Shown here one piece after another: positions 4,622-5,133 of a stretch of 5,133 bases of DNA (position 1 is its first letter; each line of letters opens with the position of its first letter). The position numbers and the translations under genes were made by a program. The notes beneath the pieces are model-generated. The model did not search any database, was not told the origin of the DNA, and saw nothing but the letters and a program-made list of their open reading frames with translations. The DNA comes from Gammaproteobacteria bacterium (lineage in GTDB: Bacteria; Pseudomonadota; Gammaproteobacteria; UWMA-0217): positions 1-5,133 of the forward strand of contig DRPO01000277.1 in the NCBI GenBank assembly GCA_011330835.1, read 5' to 3'.

Positions 4622-5133
4622 ATGAAGCGGCTCTCTTCCTCGCCTGGCGATCTTGCCGAGCGCTACGCGGTCGTCGTGGTCGGCAGCGGCTACGGGGGCG
4701 GCGTCGTCGCGGCGCGGCTGGCGCGGACGGGGCAATCGGTCTGCGTGCTGGAACGGGGCGAGGAGATTCCGATCGACGGGTTTCCCGCGACGCGGGAGGC
4801 TTTGCGCGACCGGTTTCAGGGCGTGATGGAGCGGCGGACGCCGCCGGATGATCATTCTGGGTCGTGGTCCGGTTTGTTCGATGTTCATTTTGGCCGCGAC
4901 ATGACCGTTCTGAGGGGGTGTGGACTGGGTGGTACATCGCTGATCGGCGCCCAGTTGATGCAGGAGCCGCATCCCGAAGTCTTCAATGAGTCTTGTTGGC
5001 CCGATGCGCTTGTCGCGGATCGGGAGGGTGGTCTGCGCGCGGGCTTCGAGAGGGCGAGGGAGATTCTCGAACCCCTCTGTTTTTCATCCCTGTCCGGATC
5101 TTCATCCCGTGGCCAGGCCATCGACAGGCTCGC
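4622..5133 (+). CDS. GMC-family FAD oxidoreductase, cholesterol-oxidase-like (N-terminal part)
   Basis: Only the first 170 residues are in the window. The frame is open to the right edge. Residues 15-46 form a classic FAD-binding Rossmann unit: YAVVVVGSGYGGGVVAARLA, with GSGYGG at 21-26 and the ribose-binding acid E44 in VCVLERG. Residues 86-116 (FDVHFGRDMTVLRGCGLGG, then TSLI) are the second FAD-contacting region of glucose-methanol-choline oxidoreductases, followed by EPHPEVF and WPDAL. This layout is typical of the bacterial subgroup that contains cholesterol oxidase. Such enzymes oxidise alcohols or sterols through FAD, and the substrate here is not determinable. GGAG at 4612-4615, six bases before the ATG, supports the start. 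Residues 151-164 are Ser-rich and unlike the Pro-rich stretch usual there, though the spacing to the following QAIDRLA is kept. The catalytic His/Asn region lies outside the window. Confidence 0.88.
   Translation, partial: MKRLSSSPGDLAERYAVVVVGSGYGGGVVAARLARTGQSVCVLERGEEIPIDGFPATREALRDRFQGVMERRTPPDDHSGSWSGLFDVHFGRDMTVLRGCGLGGTSLIGAQLMQEPHPEVFNESCWPDALVADREGGLRAGFERAREILEPLCFSSLSGSSSRGQAIDRL

Noticed and set aside
4426..4851. 141-residue plus-strand frame running into the flavoenzyme gene
   Set aside because: Its second half is an Arg/Gly-rich shadow of the GMC reading frame, which has a good ribosome site and clear FAD motifs.

Overview
The window looks like chromosomal DNA from a gammaproteobacterium with a fairly G+C-rich genome. 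The main clue is the left third: a small methyltransferase-like gene, rnhA and dnaQ lie head to tail with 1-4 base overlaps. This is the order known from Pseudomonas and relatives, where gloB is divergent upstream. A possible 13-codon stub of a gloB-like gene runs off the left edge on the minus strand. The species cannot be named from this sequence.

Layout. (1) Positions 1-2059: conserved core. A methyltransferase-like protein, ribonuclease HI and the proofreading subunit of DNA polymerase III form one tight plus-strand operon. (2) Positions 2060-2741: a weak terminator-like hairpin and a promoter candidate, then a complete ParD/ParE-type toxin-antitoxin pair whose two genes share a GTGA overlap. 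(3) Positions 2796-4335, minus strand: a 354-residue fusion of an XRE helix-turn-helix domain with an ImmA/IrrE (COG2856) zinc peptidase. It overlaps by 23 bases a downstream PIN-domain protein that starts with GTG. (4) Positions 4336-4621: an A+T-rich divergent control region with a near-consensus promoter wrapped in inverted repeats. (5) Positions 4622 to the right edge: the N-terminal 170 residues of a GMC/cholesterol-oxidase-like FAD flavoenzyme.

How it fits together. The core operon handles RNA-DNA hybrid removal and replication fidelity. It is followed by two tail-to-tail two-gene modules that look like a small insertion zone between dnaQ and the flavoenzyme gene. The first is a standard type II toxin-antitoxin pair. 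The second is the most interesting part of the window: a toxin-antitoxin-like pair in which the likely DNA-binding antitoxin carries its own HELGH metalloprotease domain and the partner is a probable PIN ribonuclease. Its promoter is overlaid by an 8+8 base perfect inverted repeat and a 12-base palindrome, which suggests autoregulation. No rRNA, tRNA, CRISPR array, transposase or insertion-sequence end was seen.
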